Assembly (NCBI RefSeq): GCF_024730665.1
Contig: NZ_CP084737.1
Location: forward strand, 1-64,000
Direction of reading: 5' to 3'
DNA: 64,000 nucleotides
Source of the DNA: Coxiella-like endosymbiont
Lineage (GTDB): Bacteria > Pseudomonadota > Gammaproteobacteria > Coxiellales > Coxiellaceae
Positions 19,851 to 31,768 of the stretch are shown one piece after another. The notes under the pieces were generated by a model that saw only the letters and a list, made by a program, of their open reading frames with translations, searched no databases and was not told where the DNA came from. Each line of letters begins with the position of its first letter. The first letter of the stretch is position 1. The position numbers and the translations under genes are program-made.

Positions 19851-22300
19851 ATGGCTGAACAAGCAGAGAAGAAAATTGAATTACCATTATTGCCTTTGCG
19901 GGATGTTGTCGTTTTTCCACATATGGTAATTCCTTTATTCGTTGGCCGTGCGGAGTCGGTTAAGGCGCTTGAAGTGGCGATGGAAAGTGACAAACGGATT
20001 TTTTAATTGCGCAACGAGATCCCGGTAACGATTCGCCTACTCAAAAGGATCTTTATGAAATTGGAACAGTGGTTGTTATCTTACAATTATTACGGTTACC
20101 TGATGGGACAATTAAGGTATTAGTTGAAGGATCAAGGCGAGCGAAATTAATTCAACTCCATAAAAAAGAATTTCTCTCTGCCAAAATTGAATTGTTAAAA
20201 GAACAAAAAGGTGAAACCGATAAAACTGAAATTAAAGTTTTAATGCGTTCGGTGTTAGATCAATTTGAACAATTAATAAAAATTAATAAGAAAATTCCTC
20301 CTGAGTTACTGCCGTCGTTGGCGAATATTGAAGATCCGGAACGTTTGGCAGACATTATCGCCGCTCATATGACGATTAAATTAGACTCGCGCCAAAAAAT
20401 TCTAGAAGCTATTGAAATTCAAAAACAGCTGGAACTGTTGCAAATGCTTTTAAAGCAGGAGCTGGATTTAATCGAAATAGAGAAACGAGTGCAAGGGCGT
20501 GTTCGACAACAAGTAGAGAAAAGTCAACGCCAATATTACTTAAGCGAAAAAATTAAAGCGATTCAGCAAGAGCTAGGCGAATTGGAAGAAGGTAGCCCTG
20601 TTGATGAACAGAAACAATTGCTCGAGAAGATTCAAAAAGCTGGCATGTCGGAAGAAGCTAAAGAAAAAGCGATGGTGGAGTTAAACAAATTAAAAATGAT
20701 GCCGTCGATGTCCGCTGAAGCAACAGTCAGTCGCAATTATCTAGATTGGTTGTTACAGGTTCCATGGAAAAAATGCGCTAAAATTAGTCAAAATCTAAAA
20801 CAGGCAGAAGAAATTTTGGAAGCTGACCATTACGGCTTAGAAGAGGTCAAACAACGAATTCTCGAATATTTAGCCGTCCAAAAACGCGTACGAAAATTAA
20901 AGGGTCCTATTTTATGCTTAGTAGGTCCACCCGGTGTAGGTAAAACTTCGCTTGGCCAATCTATTGCAAATGCTACCGCTCGACAGTTCGTTCGCATTTC
21001 ATTGGGCGGTATTCGTGATGAAGCTGAAATTCGAGGGCATCGCCGTACTTATATTGGTGCTTTGCCAGGAAAAATCATTCAAAAAATGGCGAAGGCAGGT
21101 GTGCGTAATCCACTATTTATGTTGGATGAAGTAGATAAAATGGCCATGGATTTTCGTGGTGATCCAGCTTCGGCACTTTTAGAAGTATTAGACCCAGAAC
21201 AAAATCACGCTTTTAACGATCATTATTTAGAAGTTGATTATGATTTATCGGACGTCATGTTTATTGCAACGGCGAATTCCATGGATATGCCGCTGCCTTT
21301 GTTAGATAGGATGGAAGTTATTCGATTAGCAGGTTATACAGAAGCAGAAAAATTAAATATTGCAAAACGTTATTTAATCTCACGGCAACTCAAACAAACT
21401 GGATTAAAGAGCCAAGAAATTCATATTTCAGATGGTGCTATTTGCGCATTGATTCGTTATTACACGAGAGAATCAGGTGTTCGTGCTTTAGAACGGGAAA
21501 TCGCCAAGCTATGTAGAAAAGTAGTTAAAGAAATCTTAACTACAAAAGAAACCTCTAAACGAAGCGGAAAAGAAAAAGCGGTTAAGCAACGCAAAATTAC
21601 AGTTCGTAATCTTGAAAAATATTTAGGGGTTAAACGATATCGATTTGGCTTGGCTGAAGAAAAAGATCAAGTGGGACAAGTAACTGGCTTGGCTTGGACA
21701 GAATTTGGTGGGGAGTTGTTAACCATCGAAGCACAAGTGATGCCTGGCAAAGGGAAATCATTACATACAGGGAGATTAGGTAATGTGATGCAGGAATCTA
21801 TCCATGCTGCGACTACGGTAGTCCGAAGCCGTGTAGCAATGATGGGTGTTGCTGAAGATTATTTTCAATTACATGATTTTCATATTCATGTCCCAGAGGG
21901 AGCAACACCTAAAGATGGGCCTAGCGCTGGTATTGGCATGTGCATGGCGTTAGTTTCAGCCATTACTCGAATTCCTGTTCGAGCTGATATCGCTATGACA
22001 GGTGAAATTACTTTACGCGGAGAAGTATTACCCATAGGTGGGTTAAAAGAAAAATTATTGGCGGCGCTCAGAGGGAATATTAAGCATGTCATTATCCCGG
22101 AAGAAAATAAGCTAGATTTAAAAGAAATTCCAGCGATCGTCACACATGAATTAAAAATTCATCCTGTCAAATGGATTGATCAGGTATTTGAATTAGGGTT
22201 AACTACTCATATCCCAGAAATTCATACACCTATTAAAGAGCCTGCAGTGAAAACGCAAAGCAATAAGAACAATTACAATATAATATGTTGTGCTACTTGA
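19851..22300 (+). CDS. lon: Lon protease, frameshifted near the N-terminus as sequenced
   Basis: ATP-dependent Lon protease of the cytosol. The N-terminal LON domain begins at ATG 19851 ([16 protein letters not shown] type). The frame then breaks at T6 19999-20004; one extra T restores [20 protein letters not shown] and about 816 residues overall. The AAA+ module has Walker [10 protein letters not shown] and Walker [11 protein letters not shown]. The protease domain has the catalytic Ser in [11 protein letters not shown] and the Lys in [14 protein letters not shown]. The last ~25 residues ([16 protein letters not shown]) look unlike a typical Lon end. The first in-frame ATG after the break would give a 743-residue protein lacking part of the substrate-binding domain. 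Confidence 0.88.
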
Positions 22301-23788
22301 TTAAATAAAGACGCGTTCATGAAATTGAAATTGGTACCATATTGGGTCGTTATTGTGTCGTTTGTTTAATGATGCCCCATACGCCGCGGAGATTAAAAAC
22401 CCTAGAAATCGTGCCGGCCGTGAGCACTCCAAGTTTTTAAAAGCTAAAAAACCGCTTTTAAAAATCTTATGCGATTTCTCAATTCGCGCAAGAGGATCCT
22501 ATTGGGAGCTTTCTTATCTCCTAATCACAGTAATCTCTAAAGTTTAGTGAGAAATGAATGTAAACGCTTCCCTAAGAAGACGCGCTACCACAGGGCACCT
22601 AGGTAGCTCTTTTAGTGTAGCTCTTTTATGCACGAAAAATTTAAAAACAGACATCCATCACCACAATTAAGCTTGGTAAGATGAGAGTGTATGTTGTTTT
22701 ATGAAAACTAAACTTAAAAATGCAGTGCTTGATAGATGCAATCATCCAATTATCAAAAATCATCATATGCCTTAACATTATGAAAAATAATTGAAATTTA
22801 ATGTTTCGTTAAACGGAAAACTCATTTACACTGGACCTATTAGGAAGCTCGCCGTTAAAGGGCGTTCTTATGGTTCAAGAGTATATCGTTGAGACAAGGA
22901 AATATTATGTGTATCAACATAACATCTATAAAGTCTTTTTCTCTCGCTGCTGAATTAGCAGATAAACCTTAAAGATGAAGATGAGAAAATACCTTCAATT
23001 AAATCAGCAAGAAATATAGGCATAGATACTGTTAAGCTTTTAATTAGCTTAGGAGTCTGACGATAATAAAGGTAAAATAAAAATTGAGAAATCCGTTATA
23101 GTTGTGTGATGCATAATAAATTATCAAAATCTAGGGAAAAATCTAATAAAAATTCATTAATCAATCTTCTAAGGAAAGGACAAAATACCTATATTTTCCC
23201 TATAATACTATTGATCTTTCTGATTAAACTTTTTTTATACTTCTTCTTTTAAATAGTTTTTTAAAGTTTCTTCAATCTGGTTACTAAATAAAATTTAGTA
23301 TTTAACAGGCTCTGGCTTCACGTGTTTTAAAACAGTTAAAGTAAAATCCAATGGCAATCTTCTAAACGACAAATAACAGTGCTAAGGGCACCAGCTAATA
23401 AATTTACTCTAGCCCATATTTCAATTTTCTAGCACTCGATCCTGTAAGAGAAGATGCTGCCATCCGTATTTTCGCTATTTCATCAATAAAAATTGTTTTT
23501 CCCGGAAAGCAAAATCGTCTCTTCTGAAAGATCTGCGAGATCAGTAAGTTATTGCAGAGCAACGCATCGAAATTACAAAAGATTAATCTACAAAGCGCTA
23601 TAAGGAAATATGCCTGTGCCATGTTAATTTTCACCCCCACTCCGTAGTATAAAGGAAAAGAAGCCCTTTATTCCTTATCAAACACACTGCACAGTTGGCA
23701 TGTGATTCAGTGATTCAGTAAGTAAAATTCACTGAGGTTTTAAGCTATTGAGGTCATCCTTGCCTTTAAGGAAGAAAATTAAATTAAT
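22301..23788. other. 1.5 kb stretch with no recognisable gene
   Basis: Short open frames at 22353-22547 (+) and 23404-23640 (-) have no family features that I recognise. The second contains the phrase GKTIFIDEIAKI, which looks vaguely like an ATPase but has no Walker A context. Judging by its neighbours the stretch is decayed DNA. Confidence 0.5.
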
Positions 23789-24058
23789 CTACTCTTCTTC
23801 GCCAAACTTGTTGTTGATTAGCGCTTCAATTGCTTCGGTAGCTTCTTTTTCATCATCACCAGTAGCAGCGAGCTCGATTTCGGAACCTTTGTTGGCAGCT
23901 AGAACCATGAGGCCGAGGATGCTCCTAGCGTTGGTGTCACGGTTATTGAAGTGAATGAAGATTTTGCTTCGATATCGCGAAGCTAAATTGGTGAGTTTAA
24001 TAGCCGCACGGGCGTGGAGTCCTAATTTATTAACGATTTTAAGTTTTTTACGAATCAT
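23789..24058 (-). CDS. ptsH: HPr-like phosphocarrier protein
   Basis: 89 residues. Phosphocarrier of the phosphotransferase system, either HPr or the nitrogen-system NPr. GLHARAA holds the histidine phosphorylated by Enzyme I, and ARSILGLMVLAA contains the regulatory serine region that HPr kinase modifies. Its start overlaps the end of hprK by 11 bases, so carrier and kinase are co-translated. No Enzyme I or sugar-specific EII is visible here, so a regulatory rather than sugar-transport role is plausible. Confidence 0.9.
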   Translation of the reverse strand: MIRKKLKIVNKLGLHARAAIKLTNLASRYRSKIFIHFNNRDTNARSILGLMVLAANKGSEIELAATGDDEKEATEAIEALINNKFGEEE

Positions 24059-24581
24059 GCCTGTTTTTTACTTTTTGCAAACGGATGTTGAAATTAGCGC
24101 TGGGATCACAGCCATGCCTCCTTAATTGATGACTATGAAGCAAGGCTTCAATTAAAAGTGGCAAACTTCTTCCAGCATAAACAGGAAAAATAATTTTTGG
24201 TAATGTCACACCTAAAATGATTTCATTTTGATAAATTGGACTTAGCGGATCCTCAATAGGTGGCTCGTTTTCTGGGTTCACCAGAGCAATAGATAAATGA
24301 ATTTCATGTTGCATAACTACAGCATCTAAACCGAAAAGTTGCGATACATCGATAATACCAATACCGGAAATTAAAACGTACCCGTTGGTAACCGCAGGGC
24401 AACTGCCAATTAACTTATTATTTTTTTGAATGATATCCACTACGTCATCACAGACTAATTGATGACCTCGATCAAGCAAAGCTAATGTTAACTCACTCTT
24501 TCCAATGTTTGATTCCCCCGTAATTAAAACGCCTAATCTATCGATGACAAGTAAATTGGCGTGCAATGTTTTTTGTTGCAA
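24048..24581 (-). CDS. hprK: HPr kinase/phosphorylase, short form
   Basis: 177 residues covering only the kinase core. The P-loop reads GESNIGKSEL, where the usual motif has Gly at the Asn position; LVCDD follows as the catalytic Asp region. An HprK C-terminal signature LLIEALLHSHQLRRHG is present. The N-terminal domain of the ~310-residue Firmicute form is absent, and there is no room for it: hpf ends at 24620. Alphaproteobacterial HprK proteins are similarly short. The start is probably TTG at 24581, just after an in-frame TAA, with AAGG upstream. It overlaps ptsH. Confidence 0.8.
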   Translation of the reverse strand: MQQKTLHANLLVIDRLGVLITGESNIGKSELTLALLDRGHQLVCDDVVDIIQKNNKLIGSCPAVTNGYVLISGIGIIDVSQLFGLDAVVMQHEIHLSIALVNPENEPPIEDPLSPIYQNEIILGVTLPKIIFPVYAGRSLPLLIEALLHSHQLRRHGCDPSANFNIRLQKVKNRHDS

Positions 24582-24619
24582 ATGTTACAGACCTTGTTCG
24601 AGGCTTGTTGATAACGACA

Positions 24620-24925
24620 TCAACGGTAATCACCTTTTTTTGCTTTATATTTTGCTAGTTGCGTTTATTTTATTCATTAAAATCACCGTTGTTTATACAT
24701 ATCATCAGACTCCGCGTGTGCGTTAATAGTGCCACCAGGCAGTTTAAGATTAACATCGGCAATCTGTCGGTTTTATTGACATGAAAAGTGATGTGAATAT
24801 TGATAATTTCATCAGGATGAAGTTTTTATACGTTGCAATTTTTTTTCAGTTAATTCGCACAAACCGGATGAAATATCTAAGCCTTTACCAGTCATTAAGA
24901 CCATAAAAATTATAGTAATAGTCAT
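24620..24925 (-). pseudogene. hpf: Broken ribosome hibernation promoting factor gene
   Basis: The family can be read piecewise: GKGLDISSGLCELTEKKLQR at the N-terminus, DEIINIHITFHVNKTDR in the middle, ADVNLKLPGG and AHAESDDMYK further on, and LAKYKAKKGDYR at the end (TGA 24622-24620). At least four indels separate these pieces, and several are not in homopolymers, so this gene looks genuinely decayed. It sits between lptB and hprK, the normal position in gammaproteobacteria. rpoN, often found between lptB and hpf, is absent. Confidence 0.75.
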
Positions 24926-24953
24926 TTCTAAAAAAATATAGACGATGCCAAAT

Positions 24954-25679
24954 TTACAAATTAAATTCTTCTCCCAAATAAACCTTTCTGACATTTTGGT
25001 TGTTTAATATTTCATGCGGAGTGCCGGAGGCGATAATGCTGCCTTCATTTACAATATAGGCACGCTGACATATATCGAGCGTTTCCCGCACATTATGGTC
25101 AGTAACTAAAACCCCGATTCCACGCTCCCGTAAGTGAATAATGATTCGTTTGATGTCAATGACTGAAATGGGATCAATGCTTGCAAAAGGTTCATCTAAC
25201 AGGATAAATTTGGGATCCATTGCCAACGCTCGCGCAATTTCGACACGACGTTTTTCACCGCCAGATAAACTGTACCCGAGAATATCACGTAAATGGCCGA
25301 TATGAAATTCTTGCATTAAAGATTCACACTTTTTCTGACGCTGTTGTTTTGATAAATCGTTCCGTAATTCAAGAATAGCCATGATGTTATTGGCGACAGA
25401 TAATTTTCTGAAGATGGAAGTTTCCTGAGGAAGATAACCAATACCTAGACGAGCACGCTTGTGTATGGGACATAGACTGATATTTTGGTCGTTTAAATAA
25501 ACTTCACCACTATCAGGTGTGACGAGTCCTACGATCATATAAAAGCTTGTAGTTTTTCCGGCCCCGTTTGGCCCTAGCAAACCAACGACTTCATTGCTAA
25601 TAGATAAGGAAACATCTTTCACTACCCGTCGAGATTTGTAATGTTTTTGTAATTGTTTGGCGTTTAAGGTTGCTGTCAT
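24954..25679 (-). CDS. lptB: LPS export ABC transporter ATP-binding protein LptB
   Basis: 241-residue cytoplasmic ATPase that powers extraction of LPS from the inner membrane. Walker A is GPNGAGKTT, the Q-loop region is GIGYLPQE, the signature LSGGEKRR, Walker B ILLDEP, and the switch histidine is in VTDHN. Length and frame are normal. Upstream, only 165 bases separate it from lptC, whereas lptA (about 500 bases) normally lies between them; a short stretch near 25690-25745 could be the last codons of lptA, but no working gene is left. Confidence 0.93.
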   Translation of the reverse strand: MTATLNAKQLQKHYKSRRVVKDVSLSISNEVVGLLGPNGAGKTTSFYMIVGLVTPDSGEVYLNDQNISLCPIHKRARLGIGYLPQETSIFRKLSVANNIMAILELRNDLSKQQRQKKCESLMQEFHIGHLRDILGYSLSGGEKRRVEIARALAMDPKFILLDEPFASIDPISVIDIKRIIIHLRERGIGVLVTDHNVRETLDICQRAYIVNEGSIIASGTPHEILNNQNVRKVYLGEEFNL

Positions 25680-25844
25680 TGTTAAGGTTCAATTTTACCT
25701 TGGGTTCTACTTTTTTAGTGGAGTGTGTCGAAGCTACAACACTTTCTGCTATTATATCAGATATGTAAACCGGCGGAGATATTTTATTTTAGATTAATAG
25801 GATCTCATACTTAAACTAGGAAATATATATTAGAAATGTCAGTT

Positions 25845-26450
25845 TTAAAAATTTTTTGTTCTTACCTTTTTCTGCTGCTTTTGAGGCTGGTTAGCTTCAT
25901 AGATGCCTATGGAATGAGAAAGCAAATGGACTATCCCTTTTTTCAAATCAGCATTCATACCAGCCGCTTTCATAGTGACATTAGGTCGAGTGATGATTAC
26001 GTCTTTGTCGGTTTTAGCGAAAAAACGATTAGGGAAAATTGTTAAGGTGCGAGTGATGATAGTAGTTTCGGGTTCCGTGGATTGTTGAGATGCATGGATT
26101 TTTACATGATCCCACAAATAGACCTGTCGGATTCCTCCTTGACTTTTTCCTTGATTAGCCACGACTGTCCAAGGCACTCGCTTATCTGTGTAAATTAGAT
26201 AATACGGATGGTTAAAGTAAGAAGAATCTTCCCACGGATAATGTACGATCAAAGGGGTATTGAGATAACTATGTAACAGACCTTGATAATCGTATTGAAA
26301 ATAACTGACATTATGCATGAACGCATCTGGTTGATGATCTAATTGCTGTTTTGCAGTGGAATGATGGTGGGGTACATTACGTAACATAAAGGAGATACTG
26401 AGACATACTAGCACAATTAATAAAATACTTAATTTGACGTTTTTACTCAT
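25845..26450 (-). CDS. lptC: LPS export protein LptC
   Basis: 201 residues with one N-terminal membrane anchor (about residues 7-23, LSILLIVLVCLSISFML) and a periplasmic beta-rich domain. The segment TRTLTIFPNRFFAKTDKDV followed by the PNVTMKAAGMNADLKKGIV region is characteristic of LptC. It takes LPS from LptBFG and passes it to LptA. The frame is intact. The lysine/glutamine-rich tail (QPQKQQKKVRTKNF) is not a family feature and may reflect loss of the original lptC-lptA junction. Confidence 0.82.
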   Translation of the reverse strand: MSKNVKLSILLIVLVCLSISFMLRNVPHHHSTAKQQLDHQPDAFMHNVSYFQYDYQGLLHSYLNTPLIVHYPWEDSSYFNHPYYLIYTDKRVPWTVVANQGKSQGGIRQVYLWDHVKIHASQQSTEPETTIITRTLTIFPNRFFAKTDKDVIITRPNVTMKAAGMNADLKKGIVHLLSHSIGIYEANQPQKQQKKVRTKNF

Positions 26451-26649
26451 ACGTTGTCCTCCTTTAGGTTAATACCTTCCATACACAGAGAAAGAATCGT
26501 AAAATTATAAGATCTCTCACCACTTAATTTTTCGCTTTCCAATTGGATTTAGCCTAACTTCGGAAGACCCCATTAAAAACAGTAATATAAGATACGTAAA
26601 ATGTAATGACAGATGAATCGGAAGGTCATCACCCTACCTTATTTAAGCA

Positions 26650-26911
26650 ACTTCGTTTTCGTTCGGTCTCGAATGCGACAATAAATGTATCGAATACCTA
26701 ATTTCAGTCGCTCTGCGGAGTAAGAGGCTTCGTTTGCATAACTTGTGGTGATAAAAACGTCAATCCTGGTGTATGGCAGTTATTTAATGCATAACCAAAT
26801 TTAAATAACGGGTGATTCTCTATCCAAAGCATATTAAAAGTCTCCAATCTGTCAATACGACATTCGCATCGAAAATTAATAGTTAATAAAGTTATCCTGC
26901 AAGAAAATCTT
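26650..26911 (-). pseudogene. kdsC: Probable remnant of Kdo-8-phosphate phosphatase gene
   Basis: kdsC normally lies between kdsD and lptC. Here 461 bases separate those genes. On the minus strand LFKFGYALNNCHTPG resembles the late part of KdsC (GYAVxNAH), but no HAD motifs (DxDG) and no continuous frame survive. The assignment rests mainly on position and this short match. Confidence 0.4.
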
Positions 26912-27886
26912 TTAAATAATTCCCGCTCGTAGAAGATCATGCATATGGATAACGCCTAGAGGATAACGTTCATCGTCAACTACTACTAAAGAAGTAACTT
27001 TATATTCTTGCATGATTTTAAGGGCTTCTGTAGCTAATAATTTTGGTGGGATGGTGATACTATTTTTAGTCATGACTTCTTTGATTGGTGTTCTGTGGAT
27101 ATCATAACCCTTATCTAAAGCTCGACGTAAGTCACCATCCGTAAAAACACCTAATAAATGACCGTTATCGGCTATTACTGCTGTCATTCCTAAGCTCTTT
27201 CGGGTAATTTCAACCAGCGCTTCATCAAGCAGGCAGTCAGATTTTACCATTGGCATATAATCTCGAGAATGCATAAGATCATTGATATTCAGCAAAAGAC
27301 GTCGACCTAACGATCCACCCGGATGGATACGCGCAAAATCATCGATTGTAAATCCTCTAGCTTCCAGCAGAGAGATAGCTAGGGCGTCTCCCATGACTAG
27401 GGTAGCAGTGGTGCTAGAGGTTGGAGCTAAACCTAAAGGGCAAGCTTCCTCTTTCACACTAATGTCAATGATGATATTGGCAACCCGTCCCAAATTGGAG
27501 TGGCTTTTTCCAGTAAAAGCAATCAAGGGGATGCCTAAACGCTTAATAGTAGGAAGGATATTGATGACTTCTGGAGTTTCGCCAGAATAGGAAATAACTA
27601 ACGCTAGATCCTGCACGGTTATCATTCCAATATCACCATGGCTTGCTTCACTGGGATGTATGTAAAATGACGGTGTGCCAGTACTAGCAAGTGTGGATGC
27701 AATTTTCCGACCTATATGCCCTGATTTTCCTATCCCAAGAATAACTACTCGACCTTTGCAATTAAGTATAGTTTTGCAAGCAGTGACAAACTTTTCATCA
27801 ATTCGGTCTTGTAAAGACCGAATTGCCCGAAGTTCAGTTGCAATCACTACTTTACCCAGCGTGTAAAAATTTGCGCTATCTGCCAT
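26912..27886 (-). CDS. kdsD: Arabinose-5-phosphate isomerase (KdsD/KpsF)
   Basis: 324 residues, intact. Converts ribulose 5-phosphate to arabinose 5-phosphate, the first committed step to Kdo for LPS. The N-terminal sugar isomerase (SIS) domain has GIGKSGHIGRKIA and SYSGETPE, and HPSEASHGD is the conserved active-site segment. Two C-terminal CBS domains follow, with GVFTDGDLRR and VVDDERYPLGVIHMHDLL. It is the first gene of the minus-strand kdsD-(kdsC)-lptC-(lptA)-lptB block. kdsB, a later gene of the same pathway, is at 50.5 kb. Confidence 0.94.
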   Translation of the reverse strand: MADSANFYTLGKVVIATELRAIRSLQDRIDEKFVTACKTILNCKGRVVILGIGKSGHIGRKIASTLASTGTPSFYIHPSEASHGDIGMITVQDLALVISYSGETPEVINILPTIKRLGIPLIAFTGKSHSNLGRVANIIIDISVKEEACPLGLAPTSSTTATLVMGDALAISLLEARGFTIDDFARIHPGGSLGRRLLLNINDLMHSRDYMPMVKSDCLLDEALVEITRKSLGMTAVIADNGHLLGVFTDGDLRRALDKGYDIHRTPIKEVMTKNSITIPPKLLATEALKIMQEYKVTSLVVVDDERYPLGVIHMHDLLRAGII

Positions 27887-29109
27887 AAATTTACTTAAGT
27901 TGCCGCATGAATTTCGGTGTAAGCCCCCCGACTGACGAACCCTTTTTAGATACTAAAGCTCGTTATCTACGGACCGCTAGTTTGGATAGTATAGGCAAAC
28001 TTGTTTAATGAGTCACTGTGTTTATGAATATAGTTTAATGTATGTAACCCTAATTATTTTTAAGAAGATAGAGTTATTTTTTATTATTAATCATCTATTA
28101 TACGGGGGGGTAAGTTGACGCTATCATGAGGCATATATATTTGTAGTAGCAGTAAAGTTTTTCTTTCTTAATGCAGATTAAACTGACCAAAACTCATTGA
28201 ATCGACGATGCGATGATGCTGAAACTAATTTGCTCTCACAACGCAAACTGAATCAAGTGCGTTGTAAAAGATTGGTAATGCTGTTTTAGAAAGTGTCGCT
28301 GTTTCTTCTCGGAAAAATACCTACCTCCTCCCAAAAGATATGATTCACGATTTCCTCTTAATGCAACTAAAAGTTTTGTATAGGAGGATTGCGAGTAGCG
28401 CTTATCTTTTTCGGTTAAAACATGAACGGCAAGCGGCAAGCACGGATGCGTGGAGTTGACACATAGATTATGTTAAATCCTCTCGATAACAGGTTAGTAT
28501 TCTAATTACCGTTGTTGTGCTGCTAAAATTAATTTGCAACTTTAAATAACCTGTTAAATTTATCGAGTGTGATTGTTATCATGATTCATTTATATAATAA
28601 CGAATAGAGGGATCCCTCTATTCGTTATTATATAAATGATTATAAAAGGAATTTTAATTGTGACTACATATAAGCAGTGTGGTGTGTTGTCTTTCATTCT
28701 TGTCAGCAACAAAACATAACAAAACATCGAGCAATTTTAGGGCTGCCACACGCGTCTGTCGTTCTGTATTAACTGCCGAAATGGTTTTACGCAGGCTAAA
28801 TTCAATTGGATTGTATGGAAACAATGACAGTAAGACCCGCTTATGATAGGTGATTATGCCGTATTTTTAGTCAGAGTTTGATGTTTAATGACAACCAAGC
28901 AGTATTGAAACTTTTATTTAATTTAATAGCTCTTTTAATAGCTTTGCAATAGACATTTAATGTAGACGGTTGTTCAATCTTTCGAATAGATATTTTAAAA
29001 GTGGGGGATTAAAAGCGTCGTTTTTAATATCGTGATTACGTGTATTGTCATGTAAGAGGCTATTATACTTAACTCAATGCTGCGGAATAAGCCGTGCAGC
29101 CATCGTGAT
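27887..29109. other. 1.2 kb gene-free stretch upstream of the mla remnants
   Basis: mlaF and mlaE would be expected here ahead of mlaD in a complete operon, but I could not read either in any frame. The stretch contains the 54-bp perfect palindrome at 28586-28639 and a short unsupported minus frame (28236-28439). Confidence 0.5.
28586..28639. repeat. 54-bp perfect palindrome with no loop
   Basis: The left arm begins TCATTTATATAATAACGAAT and the centre is GAGGGATCCCTC. All 27 pairs match. A T-T mismatch ends the symmetry at both flanks (28585/28640). No T-run or gene end is adjacent. This is the longest exact self-complementary stretch I found in the window, and its sequence is unrelated to the other hairpins. 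Confidence 0.92.
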
Positions 29110-29575
29110 GTGAAGGAAGTAGTATATTACCAAATGATTGAATTTATAGTAGAAGTTTTTGTAGTCGCTGGTTTTTTAGCGTTAGTAGCAGATTAAAGTG
29201 AGCAGACTTGATTTACTAATCGAGAAAATTGTTACACGACAATCACTGAGTGACAATATTGGTAATTTGAAATACGTATGCTTGCGCCCGTAGTTGTTTC
29301 TTGAGTGGTAGTTAGCCATATGATGAAAATGTATTTGGGTAAACTTTCTGACTTTAGTGATACTACGGCTTAAAATAAAAAAATAAATAATTTACTCAAA
29401 ATACTTTTAGCTTTAATTTTCATCCTAAGGAGCATTGGGGCTCAAATCACATTGAATTGGTCCCGGGATTAAAACTACGGATTTAAAATGGTGATCGTAT
29501 TAAAATTACGCACTCGGCTTGATTTTAGAAAATTTAATTGGAACATTCTTTATAAAGCAAAGTAGGGAGATAGAT
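29110..29575 (+). pseudogene. mlaD: Remnant of mlaD (phospholipid transport, MCE domain)
   Basis: The start region reads IEFIVEVFVVAGFLALVA, the membrane anchor typical of MlaD. Shifted frames then give DNIGNLK, a KINNLL segment, GAQ with LVPGL, NGDRIKI and LILENLIGTFF, all in MlaD order. Multiple stops and frameshifts separate them. It lies just upstream of mlaC, as in the normal mlaFEDCB order. The MCE ring subunit is therefore lost. Confidence 0.65.
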
Positions 29576-29579
29576 AATT

Positions 29580-30178
29580 ATGCAGCTTTCAAAACCTTTC
29601 TTTAAGTCAATTGTTTTTATCATACTTTTCTTTATAAGAAAGGTTGTATTAGCAGATAATTCTCCGATTACTTTGTTACATGTCGTGAATAAAATGATTG
29701 TTTATTTGAAGAAACATCAAATCGAATTAAAGAAAGAACTGCAGTTACCTAGTCGAACTAAGTATCAAGAGCTCGCACTAACGATCGGTTTATACCGCGT
29801 GGTAGGGGTAGTAGTGGATCGCCTTTATTGCCAAAGTACGAACCCTCTCTCTCAGTGTAAACGATTTATTCGTAAATTTGAAAAATTGTTGATTGCCAAC
29901 TACTCGTCCATCATAACTTCCCATGATGGTGATCGTGTGCAGCTCTATATTGAGCGCCAAACGATAGCGACAAACAATAGCGTGATTGTTCGCCGCAATA
30001 GTCAACGAATTCCAATTAGCTATAGTTTAAATGGGGACCAATGGAAAATTTATGATTTCGGCATCGAAAAGGGAATCAGCCTCATACAAAGAGCTACTGT
30101 TCTTTGTATGCAAACTCTTCCTCAAGGTGGAGTAACCGCTTTGTTGAAATGGCTAATTGCTTACAAGCAAAGGTCTAA

Positions 30179-30182
<4 letters not shown>
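29580..30182 (+). CDS. mlaC: Phospholipid-binding protein MlaC (Ttg2D family)
   Basis: 200 residues with an N-terminal signal sequence (FFKSIVFIILFFIRKVVLADN) and a periplasmic helical domain. It carries MlaC-like features: a tyrosine-rich central part, FEKLLIANYSSII, then DGDRVQLYIERQTI and the C-terminal GIEKGISLIQRATVL region. MlaC shuttles phospholipids between the outer-membrane Mla complex and the MlaFEDB pump. With mlaD and mlaB broken and mlaF/mlaE not seen here, it is unclear whether it still works. An AGGGAGA ribosome site precedes ATG 29580. It overlaps mlaB by four bases. Confidence 0.75.

Positions 30183-31768
<1,586 letters not shown>

Noticed and set aside
22353-22547. 64-codon plus-strand frame after lon
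   Set aside because: No ribosome site, no family features and an unusual composition; probably decayed DNA.
23404-23640. Minus-strand frame with GKTIFIDEIAKI
   Set aside because: Suggestive of an ATPase but no Walker A or other motifs in order; not enough to name a gene.
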